This document shows, in pieces, positions 1-6,595 of a stretch of DNA of 64,000 nt. Source of the DNA: Microcoleus sp. EPA2 (GTDB lineage Bacteria > Cyanobacteriota > Cyanobacteriia > Cyanobacteriales > Microcoleaceae); NCBI GenBank assembly GCA_020882975.1, contig JAHRFD010000009.1, forward strand, positions 1-64,000. Reading direction: 5' to 3'. Made by a program: the position numbers and the translations under genes. Positions within the stretch are counted from its first letter, which is position 1; every line of letters starts with the position of its first letter. The notes beneath the pieces are model-generated. The model had not been told where the DNA came from and searched no databases. It saw only the letters and a list, made by a program, of their open reading frames with translations.

Positions 1-79
1 ATTGGTATCTTGCTTTCATTTTTACTGGCTGTTTACTTGCTCTATTATACCATGACTGACTGATAGAATAAGGACAATT

Positions 80-106
80 AAAGCCGTCCTATAAGGACGG
101 GGCTTT
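80..106. terminator. Stem-loop, possible terminator
   Basis: An inverted repeat pairs AAAGCC with GGCTTT and GTCCT with AGGAC around a three-base loop, with a two-base bulge. It lies about 200 bases past the stop of the minus-strand AAA ATPase. A T-run is weak on both strands, so termination is only a possibility. Apart from this and the repeat at 201-261, nothing gene-like is seen in bases 1-307. Confidence 0.35.
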
Positions 107-200
107 AGACCCATTTCTTTGGTAAGTTCAAGGATTCGGGGTGATTCTCGTTTCATAGATGCTGTAACGCGGTTTTTTTGGCGATCGGATCGCAACATTT

Positions 201-261
201 GTAGGGGTAGTGCCCCCGTGCCTACCCCCGATCGGGGCAACCACAGGGGGATTGCCCCTAC
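201..261. repeat. Dispersed palindromic GTAGGGGC repeat
   Basis: A GTAGGGG...CCCCTAC inverted repeat whose arms pair over about 18 bases with mismatches. The left arm (GTAGGGGTAGTGCCCCCGTG) is a variant of the unit found four times inside valS at 8481-8600 and once, in reverse orientation, inside the kinase gene near 18978-19005. A further degenerate copy is near 39133-39160. It is therefore one copy of a mobile or amplified short repeat family. Confidence 0.7.
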
Positions 262-307
262 CTTAATTGTAGAACTCATTCAGAGGCGCTATAGTAGCGT
301 TAGATTA

Positions 308-1972
308 TCACTTGCTCAATTTATCTTTGATTTGATCCCAGATAAATTCATCCATTTTTGCCTGGTTATCAAAGAAGTATTCTTCGAGGTATGGCTCAAT
401 TTCCATTTCCCAAATATCTTGGATATCTTCAGCTAAGGTTTTTGTCAAAAAGAAGGAGATGCCTAGTTCATAGTGTTTGTTGTTAATTGCCCGATTGACA
501 TTTTCTAGAATCCTAGTTAATTTATCAACTGGGAAACCTGTTTTCTCTCTCTGGTGATACTGTCGCAGGACTTCATAGTTTGGATAGATGGGAATGAATG
601 CGAAACGGCGGCGGAGTGCGTTATCAACTAAGGCAATAGAACGGTCTGCGGTGTTCATTGTGCCGATGATTCGGACATTTGTAGGGATTCTAAATAGTTT
701 ACCGCTGGCTAGTGTAATAAAGCGTTTTGTGTCTTGTCGGTCATCTAGGAGATACATTAACTCGCCAAAGACTTGAGAAAGATTTGCGCGATTAATTTCA
801 TCAATAATCAGAACACAAATGTCTTCACAGGCTTCGGCTTTTTCGCAGAATTCTAGGAATCTACCGGGAACTATTGAGTAGGTTAATTGTCCGTTTTGAG
901 TTATTGGGCGGAGGCCTTCGATAAAGTCTTCGTAGGTGTAGGCGGGGTGAAATTGGATAATGTCTGAGAAACCGTCACCTCCGCCGATTAAGTGTTTGGC
1001 TAGTTTTTCGGCTATAAAGGTTTTTCCGGTTCCGGGTGGGCCTTGGATGATGGTTTGGCCTTTGCGGTTAATGGCGTGTATCCATTGGGTTAGTTGGGTT
1101 GTTTGAAAACCAGTAATTTCTGAGATTTCTTCTAGTTGATACACTGGATTAAATTCCTTTTCATAGACTGTAAAATATTGATTTATAAGCAGAGGGGAAT
1201 CATTATCGTACACATTGTAACATAAAAATAAGGGAAATACCTTTTTAAAGGTTTGTACTATTAGTTGAATTAACTTTTTAGCAGAATATCCTAATACTTC
1301 TTTTTTTTTAAGCGATCGAGCAACCTGAATATTAGTAATGTTATATTCTTCAAATTCGTCTCTTTGTTGGATAATACTATTTAATAATTCATAAATACAT
1401 TGTGGAGATTTCATTATGATCGTAGGATCTTCATCCACAGGTAAAGTAGAACGAATTATTTCCTTAGTTAAATAGCAATGATATTGATTCGGAAGGTTAT
1501 AACGTTTGAGGCTATCGATTGCAGATGGATTATTTATATCATAATTGGTTTGATAATTATCTATAATACCATCAATTTCGTTAAATTTTGTACAGAAACC
1601 AAAAGTTAAGTCTTGGTTGTCAAATCTTAGCATTAAGTAAGCATTGTCTCCATAATAGATATCTTTAAAACTAAAAAATATACTGTAAGCTATTGATTGT
1701 AAACTTTTTGTTTCAACGATCGAGCCAAATTGCTCCCACTTGATATTTATATATTTTTTGATAAAATCAGGCAACAGCTCTTCTACATGACTAAAAATAT
1801 ACCTCAATGGCTCTTCTAGATATTTTAAGAAATCTTTTTTATGTGCCATGTAAAAATCTGAGCTTGGGTTTTCACAAAATTCGGTCAATAGGTTAAATGT
1901 GTTCTCTGAAAAAGGGCATTCAGGATGTACAAAATTTTTTTCCATGTTTTCTGTGTTTTTCAGGTGACTCAA
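308..1972 (-). CDS. McrB-type AAA+ ATPase with an unusual N-terminal domain
   Basis: A 554-residue AAA+ ATPase of the McrB branch. Walker A GPPGTGKT lies near residue 311, the Walker B segment LIIDEINRAN near 390, and the McrB-characteristic sensor segment GTMNTADRS near 440, followed by the arginine-rich RRRFAF. In McrBC such proteins are GTP-driven motors that load the McrC nuclease on modified DNA. The first 280 residues are not a methylcytosine-binding domain I recognise; the segment near residues 28-60 loosely resembles DUF2461. No McrC follows: downstream DNA to the window edge holds only repeats. The gene stands alone, is A+T-rich relative to its neighbours, and may be an orphan defence or regulatory ATPase. 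The nucleotide preference cannot be told from sequence. Confidence 0.85.
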   Translation of the reverse strand: MSHLKNTENMEKNFVHPECPFSENTFNLLTEFCENPSSDFYMAHKKDFLKYLEEPLRYIFSHVEELLPDFIKKYINIKWEQFGSIVETKSLQSIAYSIFFSFKDIYYGDNAYLMLRFDNQDLTFGFCTKFNEIDGIIDNYQTNYDINNPSAIDSLKRYNLPNQYHCYLTKEIIRSTLPVDEDPTIIMKSPQCIYELLNSIIQQRDEFEEYNITNIQVARSLKKKEVLGYSAKKLIQLIVQTFKKVFPLFLCYNVYDNDSPLLINQYFTVYEKEFNPVYQLEEISEITGFQTTQLTQWIHAINRKGQTIIQGPPGTGKTFIAEKLAKHLIGGGDGFSDIIQFHPAYTYEDFIEGLRPITQNGQLTYSIVPGRFLEFCEKAEACEDICVLIIDEINRANLSQVFGELMYLLDDRQDTKRFITLASGKLFRIPTNVRIIGTMNTADRSIALVDNALRRRFAFIPIYPNYEVLRQYHQREKTGFPVDKLTRILENVNRAINNKHYELGISFFLTKTLAEDIQDIWEMEIEPYLEEYFFDNQAKMDEFIWDQIKDKLSK

Positions 1973-2099
1973 TTGTTGTTCTTAACTTATTGTAGCCGAT
2001 CGCCCTTCCCGACACCAGATATCTGAGATGCGATCGCACCCCCATCCTTACCCACATCAATAGCCCTCCCAAACCAGTAACACAGGCAAAACCGCTAAT

Positions 2100-2131
2100 A
2101 ACCGTTCCCGGAAAAGTTAAAGTTGCGCCGA
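2100..2131. repeat. 32-bp direct repeat, left copy
   Basis: Matches 3889-3920 in 27 of 32 positions in the same orientation. The pair brackets a 1.8-kb block with a toxin-antitoxin pair and a cysteine peptidase pair, so it may mark the ends of an inserted or duplicated segment. Confidence 0.5.
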
Positions 2132-2142
2132 GTGACTCAGAT

Positions 2143-2544
2143 TTACCAAATTGTGTCTATACTAGATAATTGAATCCGGCGATCGCGACTAATAACGGGT
2201 ACATTAAGATACAAAGCAGTAGCAGCAATAATGCGATCGGGCAAATCGGGAATTTGCGATCGGTCAACTTGCCTTAAAGTCAAAGCTATATTGCGATCGA
2301 AAGGAATTTCAACCAATAAGGCATCATCGCTCTCAACTTCTCTCAATAATAGATCGAGAGTAGTTGAATTAATCCGCCCTCTCTCGCTCAGATAGACAAT
2401 TTCTGCTAATGTAATTGATGAAAAAGCCACCTGATTTCCCTCGGCACCTATCTGTTCTATTGTCGTTCTAGCAGTCACCGAAAGTCGCGAATCGGCAAAG
2501 ATATACCAGATAACAGCATGAGTATCAGCTACAGCACGCAGCAT
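2143..2544 (-). CDS. PIN-domain toxin, VapC-like ribonuclease
   Basis: About 133 residues with the PIN-domain acidic set: D in AVADTHAVIW at the N-terminus, E in ITLAEIVYL mid-protein, and two D residues in LPDRIIAATAL and VISRDRRI. PIN toxins of this type cut RNA and are held inactive by the antitoxin encoded just upstream. The start is taken at 2544 because a GGGAGGA ribosome site lies six bases before that ATG, and the ATG overlaps the antitoxin stop by one base (TAATG), a typical coupling arrangement. A longer frame to 2574 exists but has no such support. Antitoxin and toxin form a two-gene operon. RNA target unknown. Confidence 0.85.
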   Translation of the reverse strand: MLRAVADTHAVIWYIFADSRLSVTARTTIEQIGAEGNQVAFSSITLAEIVYLSERGRINSTTLDLLLREVESDDALLVEIPFDRNIALTLRQVDRSQIPDLPDRIIAATALYLNVPVISRDRRIQLSSIDTIW

Positions 2545-2771
2545 TAGAAATCCTCCCTTGGGAAATTCGCCCATTCTTCGCTGCGAACTTCATCTATATC
2601 AGCGGCAGAGGGTGCAATTCCCAAATCAGCACATAAACCCCACAATGATTTGCGGGGAAGCGGCAGAACAACTAATTCTCGTTCTATTTCAGGAACTATC
2701 GACTTAATCAACCGTAACTTTTCGGCTAGAGATAAGTGCTTGACAAGATTTAAAACAGCCTCGAAAGTCAT
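2544..2771 (-). CDS. Antitoxin partner of the PIN toxin
   Basis: 75 residues, immediately upstream of the VapC-like toxin and overlapping its start codon by one base. The N-terminal half is a predicted helix (FEAVLNLVKHLSLAEKLRLI) and the C-terminal half is acidic with W residues (DEVRSEEWANF), the usual layout for small cyanobacterial antitoxins whose C-terminus wraps the toxin. There is no clear AbrB or ribbon-helix-helix motif, so the DNA-binding class is not assigned. Function rests mainly on gene context. Confidence 0.75.
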   Translation of the reverse strand: MTFEAVLNLVKHLSLAEKLRLIKSIVPEIERELVVLPLPRKSLWGLCADLGIAPSAADIDEVRSEEWANFPREDF

Positions 2772-2828
2772 GTTTTTTATGTTTCAATTTTTGATAGATA
2801 TAATTGTAGCATTTTAAAAGTACGATCG

Positions 2829-3299
2829 CTACTCTACTCGATCGCCCTTAACATACAAAGATTCCAGAAACCTCACAGCTTCATCAAGCACAGCTTCCGG
2901 TAACTGTTCAAGAATTGCGATCGCCCTTTGACGAGTTTCTCGATCGACTGCTGTTGTTTGCTGCGATTCAGTATCTACTAAACTGTTATTTTCAAATGGC
3001 TTTTGCTTCGACAAAGCTGTTTCTGGAGTGACCAAGATGCCGACCTCTGCCGGAAAATTGACAGTTTCACGATTGTAGCATTTAACAACCAGATTTGTCA
3101 CATTCATTGCTACCCGCTGATTAAATCTGAAAATCTCTGAAAAAGTGCGATCGCCGCGAGTAGTCTGAAGTAAATGTTCTCCAACTCGATTCACTTCTGT
3201 TGTAAAAATAAATTTTTGTGTATCCGTACCCACAGACAGCACAACCTCGTGAGTATTAGGGGCGATCGCAGATTGAATAGATAAAACTTGCACTTTCAT
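2829..3299 (-). CDS. Hypothetical protein coupled to the C39-like peptidase
   Basis: 156 residues with no family I recognise. The first 100 residues look like a beta-rich domain (alternating hydrophobic strands such as EVVLSVG, KFIFTTEV, MNVTNLVVKCY). The last 40 are helical (RQRAIAILEQLPEAVLDEAVRFLESLY), like the small helical tails of antitoxin-type proteins. Its ATG overlaps the stop of the upstream peptidase gene (ATGA at 3296-3299), so the two are probably translated together and may act as a pair, for example enzyme and inhibitor or substrate. That role is an inference from position only. Confidence 0.65.
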   Translation of the reverse strand: MKVQVLSIQSAIAPNTHEVVLSVGTDTQKFIFTTEVNRVGEHLLQTTRGDRTFSEIFRFNQRVAMNVTNLVVKCYNRETVNFPAEVGILVTPETALSKQKPFENNSLVDTESQQTTAVDRETRQRAIAILEQLPEAVLDEAVRFLESLYVKGDRVE

Positions 3300-3790
3300 C
3301 GTTTTAATGAGTAAACTGCTTGAAGGTTCCAGTAATTCAAAAACTCTGCTAATTCCATTTTATATTTTGTAGCATTCCAAGGGTCGCGAATCATAATTTT
3401 TCCTGTATCATCAAGTCCATCAACAATGACTATATGACCCAAGTCAGCTAAAGTTTCCCACAAAATAGCAGCCCAAGAACCAGTAGTAATTAATACCTCA
3501 ACTATTTCAGAATTTGTGGCGCCAGGAATAGAAATAGTACCACCTAACCAAAATCTAGAACTGCTTGTATCCAGAGTATTGAGTGCGATTGCTAAGTCTT
3601 CAACACTTACAGGTACTCCAGTTTCCGCCGCAATTAAAGATTGGTTCGCACCATAAACCCCGCGATCGCCAAGGAGCATTTCACCACAAGCAGGGCCGCA
3701 GGATAACTTATCTTGTTGTTGGACAACAGCCCGATCGGCTATTTCATCAATAACTTGCCAATTGCCACCAGCCCCAGACAATCCTACCAT
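3296..3790 (-). CDS. C39-like (papain-fold) cysteine peptidase domain protein
   Basis: 164 residues. The N-terminal QQQDKLSCGPACGEMLL carries the glutamine and cysteine of a C39/papain-fold active site, and the C-terminal GHIVIVDGL followed by IRDPWN carries the histidine and aspartate. This order (Q, C, H, D) is what double-glycine and related bacterial cysteine peptidases use. There is no transporter domain and no signal peptide, so it is a free-standing cytoplasmic version. It is first in a two-gene unit with the 156-residue protein. The substrate is unknown. Confidence 0.7.
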   Translation of the reverse strand: MVGLSGAGGNWQVIDEIADRAVVQQQDKLSCGPACGEMLLGDRGVYGANQSLIAAETGVPVSVEDLAIALNTLDTSSSRFWLGGTISIPGATNSEIVEVLITTGSWAAILWETLADLGHIVIVDGLDDTGKIMIRDPWNATKYKMELAEFLNYWNLQAVYSLKR

Positions 3791-3888
3791 AACATCAGTT
3801 TATCGTTTTTGACTGATGCTTTGAAAATAGCAGCCGACTGTTAGGGTTACTACAAGTTGTGAATTAACTTAACATTAATGCTGCTCAC

Positions 3889-3920
3889 AACAGTTCCCGG
3901 AAAAATTAAACTTGTGTCGA
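3889..3920. repeat. 32-bp direct repeat, right copy
   Basis: Direct-orientation match (27 of 32) to 2100-2131; see that entry. It lies in the 213-base gap between the peptidase gene and the FAD oxidoreductase. Confidence 0.5.
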
Positions 3921-4003
3921 AATTACCTAAACGTGCTATATTCAACCCCGTAAACCCTGAATTGCACTTTCAGGTATGCCAAATTCATCAACGAGTCAAC
4001 TAA

Positions 4004-5656
4004 ATGCTCCCTACTTTCAAGAAATTAGCTGCGATCGCCATTTTTTTTGTAGCCATCAAACTTTTAGTTGATTCTCCCTATTTCAAACAAACCAAAGATT
4101 CGATCGCCCATAGAAACGAAGCAAGTGCCACATTAGACCCCCCAAGCCTGCGCCAAAGGGCCACAAACAAGCCCCCAGCAGCAGCTCAAACATCAGGCGA
4201 TCGCCACTTTGATATCGTAGTATATGGCGATGAAGTACCGGGCATATGTGCAGCTATCTGGGCAAAGAAAACCCTAGGTGCAAACGGAAAAGTAGCAGTA
4301 GTGCGATCGAACCATGAAAGCGCAGCTTTAGGCGGCGTACTCACCCGCGGCGGTTTAGGTTACGTCGATTTAGATAAAATCCCCGATTGGTACAACCAGC
4401 CCTACGCCCAATGCTTCCGGGAATTCCTAGACAAAGCAAACGTCCCCGAATCTTGCTTAGAACCAAAAATGGCAGATAAAGCACTCAAAGAAATGCTTTC
4501 AGAAGCCGGAGTTAAAGTTATTTCCAACTCGACTCTCACTCCCCACGTAGTCGATAAAAAAATTGAATATGCCGAAGTAGAAGACAGTGGAGTTAAAATC
4601 AAAGCTAACTCTTACATAGACGTAACTCAAGATGCCGAATTCGCCAGAAAAGCCGGATTATCCTATTATACAGGATATGAATCGCAAAACATCAAATCCA
4701 AAAATGAAACCTTAGCGATATCCATAGTTCCGACAATTACCGGCTTAACAATGTCCGACCTCCGCAGAATGGAAGATGACATTCTTTACAACACGCCTTT
4801 AGTAGAAAAAATTAAAACAAGCATTACTAAATATAAAGATGATGCCAGTACCGAATTTTGGATGAGGAATTTCTCAAGCACGATTTATCAAGCCTATCGA
4901 GACGGCTACAATATCAGAAGCGCATCCATAGGAGCAGCATATCACGTAGATAGAAATCTGCCCTTTACTCAAGACAAAGGCTTCTTTTTTGACAAAGCCA
5001 ATATTTGCGTTTATCAAGACAATTCTATGTCATGGAACGGCTTCCTATTTAAATATCAAGTTGACCAACTGATGAAGATGGAAGCTAACGACAGAAAACC
5101 GACTCGTGAGATGCTGAAAGAAATGTCATATCTGCAAGAATGGCTGCAAAAAAAATCGGGTAAAGATGTGAGAGTATTTATCCCGGATGAAGTTTACATC
5201 CGGCAAACTTTGAACGTTCGCGATGTCGTAGATCCGCTGACGGGACAAGAAATTATTAAAGGAGGAACCGAGGCCGAAAAGTCGATCGGCAGTTTTTCAT
5301 ACGATTTTGATTTACGAGGCGGAGTCAAGGATTTGTCATCGAGAATTCCTGGATTGCCCGTGTATAATTTTGGCATAGAAAGTGCATTGGCTAGCAAAGT
5401 GAATAATTTGGCGATCGTCGGGCGCTCATCTGGATATGTCGGTATGGCGGTATCAGTCGGGCGGATTGCGACGGTGAATATTTATCAAGGACAAGGTGTG
5501 GGCGTAGCGGCCGGTTTGGCTAGCAAGTGGGGCGTGCCGCTGAATACGATTACTTCTGCTAAAACGAGAGCAAACTTGGAGGCTTTGACGGGTAAAACTA
5601 CTTATTTGTCGGGGAGAGATACGAGTTATGGAGTGGATTATAAAGAGGTGAAATAG
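4004..5656 (+). CDS. FAD-dependent oxidoreductase, membrane-anchored or secreted
   Basis: 550 residues. An N-terminal hydrophobic stretch (LAAIAIFFVAIKLLV, residues 8-22) suggests export or a membrane anchor. A Rossmann FAD-binding motif follows at about 70-87 (FDIVVYGDEVPGICAAIWA), with a GGVLTRGGLGY segment near 110 typical of the PF12831-type FAD-dependent oxidoreductases. The C-terminus (LAIVGRSSGYVGMAVSVGRI) closes the FAD fold. The donor substrate cannot be read from sequence. The last eight or so codons lie inside a DNA segment present three times in tandem (see 5629-6548), so the 3' end has been copied downstream twice without the rest of the gene. Confidence 0.8.
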   Translation: MLPTFKKLAAIAIFFVAIKLLVDSPYFKQTKDSIAHRNEASATLDPPSLRQRATNKPPAAAQTSGDRHFDIVVYGDEVPGICAAIWAKKTLGANGKVAVVRSNHESAALGGVLTRGGLGYVDLDKIPDWYNQPYAQCFREFLDKANVPESCLEPKMADKALKEMLSEAGVKVISNSTLTPHVVDKKIEYAEVEDSGVKIKANSYIDVTQDAEFARKAGLSYYTGYESQNIKSKNETLAISIVPTITGLTMSDLRRMEDDILYNTPLVEKIKTSITKYKDDASTEFWMRNFSSTIYQAYRDGYNIRSASIGAAYHVDRNLPFTQDKGFFFDKANICVYQDNSMSWNGFLFKYQVDQLMKMEANDRKPTREMLKEMSYLQEWLQKKSGKDVRVFIPDEVYIRQTLNVRDVVDPLTGQEIIKGGTEAEKSIGSFSYDFDLRGGVKDLSSRIPGLPVYNFGIESALASKVNNLAIVGRSSGYVGMAVSVGRIATVNIYQGQGVGVAAGLASKWGVPLNTITSAKTRANLEALTGKTTYLSGRDTSYGVDYKEVK

Positions 5657-5672
5657 ATATTAAGAGGATTTT

Positions 5673-5781
5673 ACCGCAGAGAGCGCAGAGAGCGCAGAGA
5701 GGGGAGGGATGAGAGGTTTTTTTACGACATCAAAAACCCTCGCAACACTCTTACCTCTGTGCCCTCTGCGTCCTCTGCGGT
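5673..5781. repeat. ACCGCAGAG palindrome, empty copy 1
   Basis: A 109-base imperfect palindrome. The left arm is rich in GCGCAGAGAG, the right arm in CCCTCTGCG, with TTTTTTTACGACATCAAAAA at the centre. It folds into one long hairpin downstream of the FAD oxidoreductase and could end its transcript. Confidence 0.8.
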
Positions 5782-5843
5782 TCAAATCTCTTCTCTTTAT
5801 GGGGTGGATTATAAGAAGGTGAAATAGATATTAAGAAGATTTT

Positions 5844-6361
5844 ACCGCAGAGAGCGCAGAGGGCGCAGAGGGGAGAGGGATGAGAGGTTTTTTTAGGAGA
5901 GGATGAGGCGGCGAATTCCTTCTTTTAAAAAGCGGACGTTAAAGTTGATGAGAAGGGCTAGAGGATGACCAGTCATTTTGAGGTAGGAGATAACTTGAGC
6001 TTCATGGATAGGAAGTATGGTTTGGACTGACTTTAATTGAACAACGAGAGTGTTGGCAACCAACATATCATATCTGGCTTTCCCAACCAAAACACCCTTG
6101 TAAAGGACATTCACCGTAGGTTGAGGGTCAAAAGGAATTCCCCGGCGCGAGAGTTCTTCACGCAACGAATTCTCATATACCGCTTCCAAAAACCCCGGCC
6201 CCAACTCCTTATGAACCTCCATAGCCGCCCCAATCACAGCGTAACTCAATTCATTAAGATCCTCTGCCAACTCCCCTCTCCTTTTTTCAAACCAATATCA
6301 AAATCATAACCCAAAACCCTCTCCCCACTCTTCCCTCTGCGCCCTCTGGCGCTGGTGCGGT
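5844..6361. mobile_element. Palindrome with GxxExxY gene in its loop (putative mobile unit)
   Basis: The left arm (5844-5892) and right arm (6312-6361) match the arms of the empty palindromes at 5673-5781 and 6424-6531, but the short ACGACAT-type centre is replaced by about 410 bases holding one gene. The gene's TAA stop lies at the edge of the left arm. This is the arrangement expected of an autonomous element next to gene-less derivatives. No transposase motif is present, and movement is inferred, not shown. Confidence 0.6.
5893..6270 (-). CDS. GxxExxY family protein (PD-(D/E)XK nuclease fold)
   Basis: 125 residues with the family signature GPGFLEAVYENSL near residue 23 and VHKELGPG before it. 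The family belongs to the PD-(D/E)XK_3 group. The core here reads ARYDMLVANTLVVQLKSV: the aspartate is present, but the position normally occupied by glutamate in the E-x-K pair is Q, so catalysis may be lost. The start is TTG at 6270, supported by AAGGAG seven bases upstream. The gene sits between the two arms of a palindromic repeat (5844-6361). Its role is unknown; the context suggests a link with the repeat family. Confidence 0.85.
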   Translation of the reverse strand: MAEDLNELSYAVIGAAMEVHKELGPGFLEAVYENSLREELSRRGIPFDPQPTVNVLYKGVLVGKARYDMLVANTLVVQLKSVQTILPIHEAQVISYLKMTGHPLALLINFNVRFLKEGIRRLILS

Positions 6362-6423
6362 TCAAAACTCTTCTCTTAATGGAATGGATTGTAAAGAGGT
6401 GAAATAGATATTAAGAAGATTTT

Positions 6424-6531
6424 ACCGCAGAGAACACAGAGAGCGCAGAGAGGGGAGGGATGAAAGGTTTTTTACGACATCCAAAACCCTCGCAACACTC
6501 TTCCCTCTGCGCTCTCTGCGCCCTCTGCGGT
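6424..6531. repeat. ACCGCAGAG palindrome, empty copy 2
   Basis: A 108-base palindrome nearly identical to 5673-5781, including the TTTTTTACGACATCC centre. It lies directly upstream of valS (start 6596), so the valS promoter or leader must begin within or after it. Confidence 0.8.
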
Positions 6532-6595
6532 TCAAAACTCTTCTCCTCCCCCCGCTGTGGCACAATCATAAATAAGATCAAACTCTCAAGCCACC

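Larger units (their letters stand above)
5629..6548. repeat. Three tandem units: oxidoreductase 3' end plus palindrome, the middle one carrying a gene
   Basis: Three units start with the same TGGATTATAAAGAGGTGAAATAG-like tail of the upstream gene (near 5630, 5801 and 6381) and continue into a palindrome beginning ACCGCAGAG and ending CTCTGCGGT. Units one and three are about 170 bases. The middle unit is about 580 bases because the GxxExxY gene lies between its palindrome arms. Together they explain all non-coding sequence from 5657 to about 6548. Confidence 0.85.

Noticed and set aside
22..436. Two short open frames in the first 440 bases
   Set aside because: They cross a palindromic repeat and a hairpin, overlap each other on opposite strands, and lack ribosome sites or family features.
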